DNA of 64,000 bases from Dolomedes plantarius (GCA_907164885.2 OU015499.1:162306150-162370149); one strand, 5' to 3'; shown: positions 34,291-46,029, numbered from the stretch's first letter. Made by a program: numbers and translations. The notes: generated by a model not told the origin, from the letters alone.

Positions 34291-35663
34291 GTTTAGTCAA
34301 TTTCTATTTTTAGATTTTTGAAAATATTGTAAATCTCCTTTTACTTCTCACTAATATGTGAGAATTATTAATCGCTTTATATCTGTGGGATTAAACATTG
34401 CTGAAAGGATGCAGTGGCGGCTCTGCAGTTTGCGACGTCCCAGGCAAACATTTTTGAAAGGCCTGTTAAATAATCTTGTGTGAAATAAGACACGTTTTCA
34501 GTTAAAGGCAATGTTCATAGCAGTATGTTTTTAACATAACGCGATTTGTTGTAATATTTCCTAGACAAATATTTTTCAAATAATAACAATATTAATAGGG
34601 TGTATTGGGGTAAGTGAGAACGGAGGCTTAAAACTCTAAAATGTATAATTTTAAAAAACAATATAGGTTTACTTTGTAGGAAAATTCTTGCTTTACTGTC
34701 ATGTTTCATTTTTATTTGCAGAAAAAAAATTGTAAAATGGAAAATTTTTATACCTACCAAACACTTGCTTTTTAATTTAAGGTACCTAAGTTCGAGTACT
34801 AGCCCCCCTCTGAAAAAAAAAATAATTACCGTATTTTCCTGTATATAATCCGCAGCGCCGTATTATCCGCAAAGCCTTTTTTTCGAGTATAAAAAAAAAG
34901 TTGCATAATCCGCAGCGCGGATTTTGAAATTTTCAAAATAAAAAAGAAAATACTACCTTGAATGATCACTAGATTTATTAATAATTAAAAACCTTCAAAA
35001 TCTGATTCATCAGATTCGGAAATGAATAAATTCATTATATCTTCATTTAACATATTATCCGAGTCACTAGATAACGAGTCCTCGTTGTTAGAGTCATTTT
35101 CGTCAACAATATTGCATTTACGAAACGCGTTTTTTATCGTAGTTTCCGAGACATCATTCCACGCTTTCAAAACCCAATTGGATACATTTTCATAACATGC
35201 ACGCTTCAATTTTCCTGTTTTTGTAAAATTCTTCTCTCCATTGGACATCCATTGTTCCCATAATTTCCTAATTTGCGATTTAAACGATCTGTTAATTCCG
35301 ACGTCTAAAGGCTGTAATTTCTTTGTCAGTCCTCCAAATATTATTGCAATTTTTGCAGATGCGGACTTCAGGGCATTTTTAACCTTCTCACTGAGATGTG
35401 CTTTCATCGAGTCCATAAATAGAAAGGCTTTAGGATGAAAAAATGAATTTTTTCGTTTTCGCCAGATGCTCTGTAGCCATGACATCATGATTTCTTCATT
35501 CATCCAACCTTTCTCATTTACACGAATTTCAACACCTTTAGGAAAATTTTCTTTTGGAGCGTTTTTCTTTTGAATATTAGCATCGGCGGCAATTTCAAAC
35601 CATTTGCAGCACAGCATAAAACTACCGTAAATGAAGTTCTTTCATTTCCTGTAGTATTTATAG

Positions 35664-37138
35664 CAGGGGTTTCCAACTTACAAGTGTCCAAGGGCCGCAA
35701 TCGAAAACACCTGTCTAGTGGCGGGCCGCAATTTAATTAGGACCATACCCAGGACATTTTTTTCTTGAGGGAGGGGGATTTGGAGGATTTGTGTATAGTA
35801 TGTACAGTAACCACCGCTTATAGTGATCAGTGGTTATAAGAATCAATATCGCGAAAACAAAAACAAATGCATTATTTCCATGTTAAAATTTTCGCTTTAA
35901 AGAATCAATCCACCGGTTATAAGAATCAGTTTACACTCTTCGCTTTCCTTTCATTTTTTAAAAAAAGCCACTAAAACCCTAAAAAGGCACGAAGTTCTTT
36001 CTTTTTCTTTTTTTTTAAGAAAAATTGATAAGATGGGATGGAATATAGTCTTAAAATTCATTCCTTTCTATGTTAGACATAACATAATAGTTTCCCCTCA
36101 AACAATTTAGCACAACACTGTCCTATTAGCTAGACCCAGGGGCATCATTACCCGTCCGGGTCCGATTTCACTTTTCTGCACTGACAAACAAAAATAGGGG
36201 CCCTTATTTTTCCCACCTCCCACATTCTGGTTGCGGCTTCCTGGACCCTGAAATACATAAATCTGCGGCGAAGTGTCCACTATCACTTAGGCAAACGTGA
36301 CATTAGTAGATTCAGCACGTTATCAAACCGTGAAACGTAAGCTAGAAGGTGAATCTTCGTCTGCGACTATTAGTATTGAAAGAGTATTGAAGCAGCCTCC
36401 TGAAAACTTCATTACGTCAAACTACCATAGAAAACTTTTTCTTGCTCCCTTCCTGTAGTTGAAATGTTAAAACTGTTAAGCTAGTATGTTGTAACAAATA
36501 TTGGATTTTTTTCTTCTCTTACTATAATCATGTGTATCTACTTATTGGTCTAGAAATGAAGTTGTATTTTTAAAATTATAAAAAATAATTTTAATAAAGG
36601 ATAATTAACGTAAATTAAAGAGTATTTTATGGTAAATTATCTAATATATGTATATATAGGTGTGTATGTCTGTCCAAAAACCTAAATTTCGGCTATAAGA
36701 ATCAACCGCTTATAAGAATCAAAAACAGTAATTACAAACGTGATTCTTATAAGCGGAAATCACTGTACTATGAAATTTTTAAAAATTCTAGGATGATCAT
36801 CCAACAACGACCTTGATTATAACTGGCCAACTTTCGTTAAATTACACAGACACACAGAAAAAAAGTCAAATAAGAAGTGGGTATTTAAATAAGAAGTTGG
36901 TCTAATAAGAAGTGGAGGGGTATGAAATAGAACATTAGTGGACACCCTACTTTTCATGGAATTCGAGGAAAAGCAATCTTTTTTGTAAATGAACAGCATT
37001 TGAAAACAATATAGATTTTTACAAAAACATTTTTCGTTAACTAAGAATACCTAAATTGATGCTGCAAATTATTTTCCTAGAAATCTTCGCGGGCCGCAAA
37101 AAAAAAAGACATCGCGGGCCGCCAGTTGGAAACCCCTT
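35664..37138. mobile_element. hAT element inside the Tigger transposase, 1475 bp
   Basis: The ends are CAGGGGTTTCCAACTTAC and the inverse of AAGGGGTTTCCAACTGGC. The 8-mer ATTTATAG flanks both sides (35656-35663 and 37139-37146). GGGCCGC words near both ends are subterminal repeats. No transposase ORF. It carries its own nested MITE (35805-36765); without it about 514 bp remain. Confidence 0.93.
35805..36765. mobile_element. Pogo/Tigger-type MITE nested inside the hAT element, 961 bp
   Basis: The ends are CAGTAACCACCGCTTATA and the inverse of CAGTGATTTCCGCTTATA; TA flanks both sides (35803-35804 and 36766-36767). GCTTATAAGAATCA words recur inside near both ends (near 35835, 35925, 36700 and 36740). 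No ORF. Confidence 0.88.
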
Positions 37139-38725
37139 ATTTATAGGAATACTGCTTGTTCCCTGAATATCGACGGTCCTGGTAGGTGGTATATCAAATG
37201 ATAAGGGAACTTCGTCCATATTAAAAATCAAATTCGCTGTAAAATTATTTTCGAGAATAATTTTTTTGCAAAATGTCGCGAAGTCATCTGATTTTTTCCC
37301 CCAGTCATCAGGTAATTTCTGTCCGACCGTTGAACGACTACGCACAGCTAAATTGTTTCTTTTCATAAACCGGTAGCACCACGTGGGCCCACCAGAGAAG
37401 TTTCCAATATTCATTTCGCGTGCAATAAGTTGAGCTTTCATTCTTATATTTGTTGCAGAGACAGCTTTCCCATTTTCTCTCTCTTTCAAAATCCATTTAT
37501 TTAATTCTTCCTCTAATTCTGGCCAGTGGGGTTTTCCACGGCGATTAGCTCTTTTACGCCGGTCGCATTTTACAAAATTAGTCTTGTTTTTTTTTTCTCC
37601 ACAATCGAATATTTGATTCGTCAACGTTAAGCAATCTTGCAGTTTCCCGATTTCCTACTTCGGTAGCCTTCTCTATAACTTTTAGTTTAAAATCTGCCGT
37701 GTAACTTACACGCTTTCGCTTCAACATGACGATTTATGAACTAGAATATTTTCAGGCCGAAACAGCTCAAGTCAAGACAGATCGCGAAATGACGGTAGCG
37801 ACTAACAACTATAGCTGAAATACATGAGCCAAGTCATGAATCCTTTCAGCGCCATCTGTTATTTATTTTATGAAACATAAACGGCATTTCTTTCAAAATT
37901 TTATTGTAAGCATTTCTGATGGAAAATGTCTTTTATCAGATTATCCGCGGCGGCGTATAATACGCACAACGAAATTTGAAACTTTTTTAACACATAATCC
38001 GCGGATTATATACAGGAAAATACAGTAATCGGAACACAGAGAGTTATTTTGAAAATACCCACTTATTTATTAAGAAAGAAGAATGCAGATAAAATGTATA
38101 AAAGCCATTTTTATTATTACTTCAGTTCTACATGGTTTTCACTTGTTCCATAAAAATGTTGTGCTGGGGGAAGTCAAAACATGAAGGTTGGGGCAAGGGA
38201 GAACAGTTTAATTTCCTAGATAAAGAAACAAAAATGAAAGAAAATTAACTAATTTTGTGGGGCCTGTTCTCCACGATTGCTCGAATGTACGAAATGATGA
38301 GTTAGTAGTGTTCCTGGCAGAGCCGAGGCCTGGAGGGTGCAGTGATCTAAGTTTTTCTATGTCTTTCTGATTCTACAATATTCAGTAGGACATAGGCAAA
38401 AAGAAAAAAACTTCAAGTAGTATAGAACATGTAAATAAACAGCAAATTTAATTAGTAAGCTAGTGAAAAAATTTTGTTTTGTTTTGAAATTTTGATAGAG
38501 GTTTTCATTTGTTACAATATTCAGTTAACTAAAGAAAAAAAACTCAAGTAGAATAGACGATATAAATAAATAATAAATTGAACTAATAGGCTGGAGAAAA
38601 AGAATTTTTTTGTTTAGAACTTTTAAGATACATTTGATACTCTAAAAGAAATATATACTTATTTTTTACTTGCTGACACTGTTAACTTAAACAACAAATA
38701 TCTCCACAATGAAAAAAGAGTTTTA

Positions 38726-38857
38726 ATGAGTTTTAATTTAGAAGCTTATGTAACCATTGAATATCCATCCCGCAAAATAGAGGTTTTAAAAAATAATGAC
38801 AAGCGAGAAAGACGTGCCGAAATCAGGATATATGAAATTGTTTGCAAAGTTTTTTAA
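38726..38857 (+). CDS. Small ORF conserved in both duplicons, copy A (truncated)
   Basis: ATG AGT TTT starts a frame MSFNLEAYVTIEYPSRKIEV, continuing through NDKRERRAEIRIYEIVCKVF to a stop at 38855. In B the same frame has one extra codon (an in-frame 3-base difference) and runs 24 residues further. There is no domain that I recognise; the peptide is charged and mixed in composition. It lies about 1.6 kb before the zinc-finger exon and might be a leading exon or a remnant of another repeat. Confidence 0.4.
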   Translation: MSFNLEAYVTIEYPSRKIEVLKNNDKRERRAEIRIYEIVCKVF

Positions 38858-39196
38858 AAATCCAAAAACATATTTCTTTAGAAAAATTGAACTTTAGTTA
38901 AAAACTTTACATAAATTTAAACACGCAAACCCCCCCCCCTCCAAAAAAAAATTAAAACTGATAATATAAAGCAAAACATATCAGCAAATTATAATATAGT
39001 AAATTTTTTTGAATAGAGAAATATAAAAAAATGACGATTTTTTTCAAAACTTTATTTGATTGTATTACACTTCAAATTAGCAGAAATTAAAAAGCACTCA
39101 AACTTGAAAACTTTTCTTATTCTCAAAAAAATTACAATGTGTAAACATCTATGAAATGTACAAATAGAGCGGTAAAACAATTGTTATCATTTCATT

Positions 39197-39850
39197 AATC
39201 ATTTATTACGAAGTGATTCAGACGACATTTCAGAACGAAAAAATACCGCTCATAAACAAACACCCTCCGCACGTCATGAAACGAGCGAGATCGATTTTCA
39301 TAACATCAGGTTACCTCGATGAAATTTTCATTGCCTCGCTTCACGAGTATCGTAGTTCAGCAAAAATTTTAATTAGAGAGAGATGTAATTATTTTTCTAC
39401 TGAACTGTATGTATATTATTTTTTTTCATGTTACGGCTGTGAAATTGTTTCTTTAAAACATACCTTTAATATAGAGCTTTGTCCAATCAGTATGTGACTG
39501 GTTGAGAATCAAGTCACACTCTACATTCATTCGGCATGTTTTATTTACAACCCGTAGAGTCTACAAAAAAATTACACATATAAATTGCGTCATTGCACGA
39601 GGACTAACAGGGGTAAAGCTTCTTTAAGCAGTTCTGCATTAATATTTCTGGGAAAATTTAACCTTGTTATCAACGGTGATATTTAAGGAGCATCGCATCG
39701 CAACCGCGTGGATTTATTTTGTTTGAAATTTTCATAGCGTGTTTCTAATCTTGTTATGAGATATTTTAAAGGTGCTTGTCTGGAAAAGACCGTAGCCATG
39801 TATTCCTGACGTATATCTCATGGAATACAAATGGAAGTCCACAGATAACT
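39197..39850 (+). other. Segment present in duplicon A only
   Basis: B passes from the stretch matching 39196 to that matching 39850 with only a short link (51610-51660). The A-only piece holds an ORF (39213-39497, 94 residues, MKRARSIFITSGYLDEIFIA) without a domain that I recognise, so I do not call it a gene. Either an insertion in A or a deletion in B. Confidence 0.6.
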
Positions 39851-40429
39851 TTTGAAATGCTTGATTCACATTATGTGAGGAAAAGCATAAAAACACTATT
39901 GTACAGATGAAAAAGTGGAGACAGTGTGGTGAAATATATGTGTAGACACCAAACTACAATCGAAACAAATATGCCTAAACAGACCCATAATCCACGTATT
40001 ATTTATTTCCTGTAATAATTCTACATATTTTATAAGATTTATAAACTTTTTAATCTCTGGAATTTCTAAGGGCATTAAACTTAATAATTAATGGTGAAAT
40101 TATTATAATTTACAGAGAAGTAAAATGAATATAAAAGAAAAAATATTAATAGTGCTCCTTTCCTACAAATCGAAGTATATAAAATTTCAGTACGTCTTTA
40201 CGATCAGGCAGGACAAAAGAATAACGATGGCTAAAGAACCATGTACCCTAATTACAATAAATTTAAAATGCTCAATAGTTTAATTAGTCCAGAACTTAAT
40301 TTATAACATCTTAGTTTATAGATATATCATTTCTTGGCACAAAAATAAATTTATATATTCCTATTGATTTCACGTGAAGAATACGATAAGAGCGTGGTAC
40401 AGTGTTAACGTATCTCATTGAAATTTTCT

Positions 40430-40439
40430 GTCTTTACAG
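40430..40439 (+). promoter_or_regulatory. 3' splice site before the zinc-finger exon, duplicon A
   Basis: CTGTCTTTACAG followed by GTGCTC; the same in B at 52299. Both pyrimidine tract and AG are kept, which supports use in at least the ancestor. Confidence 0.6.
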
Positions 40440-42518
40440 GTGCTCTGTACAGATTGTAAGATGCGATACTAGAGTATATGGTGTCCACAAATTTAAAAGT
40501 TCAGCGTATTGGTGGCAATTAGTTTTCTGATCATCGTGCACAGAAACGTTAGCATGCCAGAAAAGGAAATGTCCTTTCATGTATTTCCAGTGTAAAGAAC
40601 TTCTCCGCACCCACACAGTTAAGAAACTTTTCGCCTGCACTACATTAAGGAAAAAATTTCTCAACAGGGGAAAGTAAAAGTACATCTTCGCATTCACACC
40701 GGTGAAAAAACTTTCGCCTGTGCTGTATCTGGGAAAATGTTTCCTAGGCAGAGTGCTTTAAAAACACATCTCCACACCCACACAGGAGAGAAACCTTTCG
40801 CCTGCACTGAATGTGGGAAAAGATTTGCTGTACAGAGTAATTTAAAAACACATCTCCATACCCACACAGGAGAGAAACCTTTCCCCTGCACTATATGTGG
40901 GAAAACATTCTCTCAACAGGGTCGTTTAAAAATACATCACCGCATTCACACAGGAGAGAAACCTTTCGACTGCACTATATGTGAGAAAAGATATTCTCAA
41001 CAGTGTCATTTAAAAAGTCATCTCCGCACTCACACAGCAGAGAAACCTTTCGCCTGCACTGTATGTGAGAAAAGATTTTCTCAAAGCAATGGATTAAAAA
41101 GACATCTCCGTTCTCATTCAGGAGAGAAACCTTTCGCCTGCACTATATGTGGGAAAACATTCTCTCAACAGGATCATTTAAAAATACATCGCCGCATTCA
41201 CACAGGAGAGAAACCTTTCGCCTGCACTATATGTGAGAAAAGATATTCTCAACAGGGTCATTTAAAAAGTCATCTCCGCACCCACACAGCAGAGAAACCT
41301 TTCGCCTGCACTGCATGTGGGAAAAGATTTTCTCAAAGCAATGGATTAAAAATACATCTTCGTTCTCATTCAAGAGAGAAACCTTTCGCCTGCACTATAT
41401 GTGGGAAAACATTTTCTCAACAGGATCATTTAAAAATACATCACCGCATTCACACAGGAGAGAAACCTTTCCCCTGCACTATATGTGGGAAAACATTTTC
41501 TCAACAGGGTCATTTAAAAATACATCACCGGATTCATTCAGGTGAGAAACCTTTCGCCTGTACTGTATGTGGGAAAAGATTTTCTGTCCAGAGTGCTTTA
41601 AAAACACATCTCCACACCCACACAGGAGAGAAACCTTTCCCCTGCACGGAATGTGGGAAAAGATTTTCTGTGCAGAGTGCTTTAAAAACACATCTCCATA
41701 CCCACACAGGAGAGAAACCTTTCGCCTGCACTGTATGTGAGAAAAGATATTCTCAACAGTGTCATTTAAAAAGACATCTCCGCACCCACACAGGAGAGAA
41801 AGCTTTTGCCTGCACTGAATGTCAGAAAAGATTTCTTGAACGGGAGGAATTAAAAATACATCTCCGCACCCACACAGGAGAGAAACCTTTTGTTTGCACT
41901 ATATGTGGGAGAGTGTTTTCTCGGCAGAATAATTTGAAAACACATCTCCGCACCCACACAGAAGAGAAACCTTTCACCTGCACTGTATGTGGGAAAATGT
42001 TTTCTCAGCAGGGTAATTTAGAAACACATCTCCGCACCCACACAGAAGAGAAACCTTTCACCTGCACTGTATGTGGGAAAACGTTTTCTCGGCAGGGTAA
42101 TTTAAAAACACATCTCCGCACCCACACAGGAGAAAAATCTTTCGCCTGCATTATATGTGTGAATAGATATTATCATCTCAGGGATTTAAAGATACATCTT
42201 CGCACTCATACAGGAGAGAAACCTTTCGCCTGCACTGAATGCCAGAAAAGATTTTCTGTACAGGATCGTTTAAAAAACCATCTCCGCATCCACACAGGAG
42301 AGAAACCTTTCGCGTGCACTGTATGTGAGAAAAGATTTTCTCGGAAGGATCATTTAAAAACCCATCTCCGCATCCACACAGGAGAGAAACCTTTTGCATG
42401 CACTGTATGTGAGAAAAGATTTTCATTGCAGGGGAATTTAAAAACGCATCTCCTTATTCATGGAGGAAAGTCGTTTGGTCTGCACGATAAGGGAGAAAAG
42501 GTTTTCTGTACTCGATAA
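40440..42518 (+). CDS. C2H2 zinc-finger protein, 20 complete fingers, 5' fingers damaged
   Basis: The frame 40737-42518 encodes 593 residues, almost all C2H2 fingers of C-x2-C-x12-H-x3-H type in 28-residue steps joined by TGEKP-type linkers. I count 20 complete fingers after a partial one. Fingers 2-4 and 5-7 are near-identical triplets (84-residue unit), so the array grew by internal duplication. Linker variants include TAEKP, SGEKP, SREKP and TEEKP. The ATG at 40737 lies inside a finger whose second Cys is Ser (CAVSGK); the frame continues upstream through KVKVHLRIHTGEK to a frameshift near 40655. The original start may be the MPEKEMSFHVFPV at 40555, now closed by TAA. After finger 20 the frame ends in a broken finger ([10 protein letters not shown]). 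Known: such arrays bind DNA in the nucleus. No KRAB, BTB or ZAD domain is seen. It may be a young pseudogene or use another promoter and start. Confidence 0.8.
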
Positions 42519-42930
42519 TTTAAAAAAATCATGTTCGTACCTATACGGAATTGAAATCCTTCATCCTCTGTGTGAGAGAAAAGACTTTTATTGATGAATA
42601 CTTTAAAAACGCCTATATTGACCCATAGAAAAGCTTTCGATTCCTCTATATGTGAGAAAAGATTTTCTACAGAGGGAAATTTGAAAAGTAAAATCCTTTT
42701 ATCTGCAAGGTATGAGATTGGTTTATGGCTTGAGAATAGATGAAATTGCATCGCTCTACACATTCAGGGATGTAACCAATCGTGTAATTTCGTATGGAAC
42801 GGGATTTTTTGGCGCAAAGAAATATTTATGTCCCACCGTGGGGAAAATGGAACTTTTACTCGAGTTTAGTGGTCTTTATATAGAGGAGATATGGCACATA
42901 ATTATCTTTTGGAATGAAGTTAGTGTTTTA
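42519..42930 (+). pseudogene. Decayed zinc-finger remnants after finger array A
   Basis: Beyond the stop, fragments such as CEKRFSTEGNLKS in shifting frames (about 42650-42690) show at least two more lost fingers. Duplicon B has the same remnants (about 54120-54380), so they decayed before or alongside the duplication. Confidence 0.6.
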
Positions 42931-43649
42931 TGACAGTATTAAATTGTTTTAAATATATCAATGCGATATCGACCATGACCTACGAACCCTGAGGGATATT
43001 AAACCCACCAAAGGGAGTGAAGTAAAAATACTCATTAAACCTGTTTATATTACTGGAAAGGGTGCCATAAAATGTTACTTATCTCTGGATTTTGATTTTT
43101 TATGAAAGATTATTACCATAATAATCTGAAACTAGTTTCAATCAATCATCAGTTTTGTATGAAAATTGTAGTCTTTTAATGTTTCCATATAATTTGTTAT
43201 CGTTTCTTATCTGAAAATAAATTGTTTTTATTCGGCAGTGTTTTTTTCTACTGTGCCTTGTTAAATACAAGCTGTATGTGTTCTGATTAGTATTTTTCTG
43301 GTTTTAATATATCTTAAATGGTCTTAAATGAGAATTATCTGTGTTAAATCTTGATGTGTGTGAAGAAATAAAAATCATGTCAAAGACCCATGTTGTCATT
43401 TTTTCCCCATGAATAAAAGTTTTTCGGTAACATTTTAACGTAAGATTACGGTCCTACGGAAAGTAAAAATTTCAGACGTTAAAACCGTCTGTCCGTATTT
43501 CGCGAGTTATAATTTTGGCTGCGTTCGAAACCTAGTCTCTATTTCTTTGACAAGCTGTAAAAAGTTAAACAAAAAAGTACCAAAATGCGTCAAAATTTTG
43601 ATATATATATATATGTGTGTATATATATATATACATACGTACATATATA
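42931..43649. other. 3' flank of the zinc-finger gene; polyadenylation-like signals
   Basis: AT-rich and conserved in B (54560-55200). AATAAA occurs several times (for example near 43218 and 43366) and could serve transcript ends. No ORF of note; a TA-rich microsatellite lies at 43600-43649. Confidence 0.5.
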
Positions 43650-44420
43650 CAGGGTGTCCCATAATGATTGGGACAAACTTTAAGGGGAGGTAGGGCATGT
43701 CAAAAGTATTCAAAATTGCATAGCAACCCATGGTCGCAAACGTCATGAGAAAGTGATATCAGAGGCACAAAAAATAAAGGAATGCAGACAAGGATTATCA
43801 GAAATATTTATTGCTCTTAAATATTTCATATGCTGTGGTAGATGATACCATTTCAAAAGGTTACAAAAGATGTTCAAGTTTCTACCTTTACAAGAGATGC
43901 AAGCGTTACAGCCACGGACCATGGATTGGCGGACGCATTCGAACTCACCTGGATTCGCTTGACCTGGTTGCCTGGCCCCCACGCTCTCCGGATTTAAGCA
44001 GCCTGGATTTCTTTCTTTGGAATGCACTTAAAAGTGTTGTGTATAAAACACCTGTCGTCTGAAATGGATCTGGTTACAAGAATTGTTTCCACTGCTGCAG
44101 ATATCCAAACAAATCCAGGTGTTTTCGAACGTGCCCGCTGGTCCATGGTCCGTCTCTGTAACGCTTGCATGTCTTGTAATGGTGGAAGCTTTTGAGCATC
44201 TTTTGTAGCCATTTGAAATTGTATAATCTACCACAGCATATGTACTTTTTATGAGCAATAAATGTTTCTGATAATCTCTGTCTTGTATTCTTTCATTTCT
44301 TTTACCCCTGATACCACTTACCCATGACGTTTACAACCATGGGTTTCTAAGCAATTTTCAATCCTTTTGACATGCCCTACCTCCCCTTAAAATTTGACCT
44401 AATCATTATGGGACACCCTG
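43650..44420 (+). mobile_element. Fold-back IS630/mariner-like element, 771 bp
   Basis: Ends CAGGGTGTCCCATAATGAT and its exact inverse, with inverted similarity for about 100 bp and TA on each side. Beyond the normal ends, the left arm to about 43930 is an inverse copy of the right arm (44105 onward), including transposase C-terminal coding. Only the middle (about 43960-44105) is unpaired. B lacks the element at this place. Confidence 0.88.
43930..44200 (+). pseudogene. C-terminal remnant of an IS630/mariner-like transposase
   Basis: The plus strand reads LDLVAWPPRSPDLSSLDFFL and WNALKSVVYKTPV. After a frameshift it continues as MDLVTRIVSTAADIQTNPG and VFERARWSMVRLCNACM. SPDLSSLDFFLW corresponds to the third catalytic acidic region of the family (position normally D or E). 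An inverse copy of the VFERARWSM part lies on the minus strand near 43930-43870. All earlier domains are deleted. Confidence 0.8.
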
Positions 44421-44940
44421 TATATATATATATATATATATATAGATACATATATACATAACACATACATATATATATATACAAAAGAGGTAAGCAACAT
44501 TAAGTAATCTTACACTAATAACCCGCGGTAGTTTCGTTAAAAGAGGCTACGTGAAATTTTTTTGTTCTTAATAATATAGTCCTAACTTATGGATACCGTG
44601 TACTAAATAAAGATTATAGAATTTTTAAAGTTGGAGCGGAACTTTGAAGGATATTGATGCTTATCAGTTACAAATCTTATTCGCGCACGTTCCAAGACAT
44701 TCCTATTCCATCGTTCTGTAGCAATTGATTCTATTCAATATTTTATGCTTTTTCTTGTAGATTGCCTATTCGGTGCCTTTTTCTTACTAATGTTTGTAAT
44801 TGTCAGGAAAAGTATCATACATCATATGATATTGGGTCGAGCAAAAAGAAATGCTTAGTAAAATTACAGTAATTGTAATGTAAATTTCCCTTTTGGTTAG
44901 TTATGAAGTTCTTGATTAAATGTTTGTAATTGTAATATAA

Positions 44941-46029
44941 TCTTTACAAGAGACTATTACCGCATGTTGAAAAAGTTATTGTATGGTACCAGTGTGGATT
45001 TCTTAGAGGACGGTCAACTACCGATCAAATACATGGCCTTCGGCAGATTTTGGAAAAAACAAAGGAATATAATGACACATGCTATCTCTTTATAGACTTT
45101 GAAGCTGCACATGACAGCATTATTCGGCAGAAACTTAATGAGGCAATGGAGGAATTTGAAATACCCGACAAGCTAATTAATCTAAGACAACGTTAACCAA
45201 AAGACAACGCAAACTTTGGCATTCGCTGATGGCATCGCTTTAGTGGGTAGATCCAGAATATATGTCGCAGAAGCATTCAATTTATTAGAAGCCGAAGCAA
45301 GGAAATTAGGCCTAACTATAAATGAAGATTAAAACTAAATTTTTAGAAATTACTCATAAAATACCTAACCCATTGCCATTAACTGTAAACAACTACACTT
45401 CAAAAAATGTAAGACATTTCAAATATCTTGGAACTATCGTCACTAATAGCAATGATATATCTGTTGAAATTAATAACAGACTTCATATGGCAATTAGATG
45501 TTACCATGGCCTCAAAAATCAGATTAAATCTCGAATCACTGGCCGTAACACTAAAATTAATATATATAAAACTATTATGACCCATCATACTATATGGATG
45601 CGAGTGCTGGGCATTGACTAAATCTAATGAAAATAAACTATTGATCTTCGAGCTCAAAATATTAAGAAAAATATTTCTTGCAATTTGCGAAAATGGTGTT
45701 TCGATATCAATATTTAATCATGAAATCTACCGAAAATTCAGACAATATGACATTGTCAAGGTCATAAAAAGCCACAGGATTCGATGGTTGGGTCATTTAT
45801 ACAGGACTGAAGACACAATTCCAATAAAAAAGCTCACATTTACCAAACCTATGGGAGCTAGAAAGCTAGGAAGACCACCAAGTAGGTTACTTGATGCCTT
45901 TGAGAATGAAATGTAAATTATATATAGGGGAGACTAGAGGAATATTGCCTTAGATAGGGCCAGATGGCGTAAACTTATTGGGACGGCCTTGGCCAGCAGT
46001 AGGCTGTAGTGCCCCGGAAGAAGAAGAAG
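44941..46029 (+). mobile_element. 5'-truncated RTE-like LINE with 13-bp target duplication
   Basis: AATTGTAATATAA flanks both sides (44928-44940 and 46030-46042); B (about 57190) and C (about 1900) show the empty site. Coding starts mid-RT (QCGFLRGRSTTDQIHGLRQ, LFIDFEAAHDSI). It loses a stretch near 45190 and resumes with YLGTIVTNSNDIS, RCYHGLKNQIKS and, in 45614-45916, LRKIFLAICENGVS, RIRWLGHLYR and KPMGARKLGRPPS. It ends in a GAAGAAGAAGA tail. The YADD block is damaged (AFADGIAL-like, out of frame, near 45223). RTE is my best clade guess from the C-terminus and short tandem tail. Confidence 0.85.

Larger units (their letters stand above)
34988..37624 (-). pseudogene. Pogo/Tigger (CENP-B/jerky-like) transposase, interrupted by a hAT insertion
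   Basis: On the minus strand 37624-37150 gives the CENP-B-type DNA-binding region (GKPHWPELEEELNKWILKER, GPTWCYRFMKRNNLAVRS) and the start of DDE_1 with NMDEVPLSFDIPPTRTVDIQ. The hAT insertion (35664-37138) follows. Coding resumes at about 35660 with NTTGNERTSFTVVLCC, then GWMNEEIMMSWLQSIWRKRK, AFLFMDSMKAHLS and the LQPLDVGINRSFK block, to an acidic tail (SESDESDFEGF). First catalytic Asp is in FNMDE and second in FMDSMKAH. A frame change lies near 35590. Before the hAT landed the gene may have been nearly intact (about 450 residues, usual for the family). The missing start region near 37620-37735 reads as KRKRVSYTADFKLKVIE-like helix-turn-helix in another frame. Confidence 0.9.
34829..38025 (-). 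mobile_element. Tigger/pogo element, 3197 bp with nested insertions
   Basis: The left end is CCGTATTTTCCTGTATATA and the right end is the inverse of CTGTATTTTCCTGTATATA, both continuing ATCCGC; TA flanks both sides (34827-34828 and 38026-38027). Without the nested hAT element it is about 1.7 kb, with a pogo-family transposase on the minus strand. Confidence 0.92.
34597..38720 (-). repeat. Repeat R, copy 2, inverse orientation, split by a Tigger element
   Basis: 34597-34826 is the inverse of the right part of copy 1 (AGGGTGTATTGGGGTAAGT .. AGTTCGAGTACTAG). After the Tigger element the match resumes at 38028 (AACACAGAGAGTTATTTTG) and continues with GGGGCAAGGGAGAACA at 38192 to AATATCTCCACAATGAAAA at 38698-38716. 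It stops where duplicon A begins. Copy 1 near 24565-24595 has no Tigger and thus shows the empty site. Confidence 0.8.

Noticed and set aside
41315..41731. ORFs on both strands inside the zinc-finger array (41315-41545 plus; 41479-41731 minus)
   Set aside because: They are out-of-frame shadows of the 28-residue finger repeats; the repetitive CGCGDVFL pattern is the inverse of the linker codons.
40737..42518. CRISPR-like array (regular 84-bp repeats)
   Set aside because: The period is the C2H2 finger codon repeat; there are no spacers, and the frame is protein-coding.
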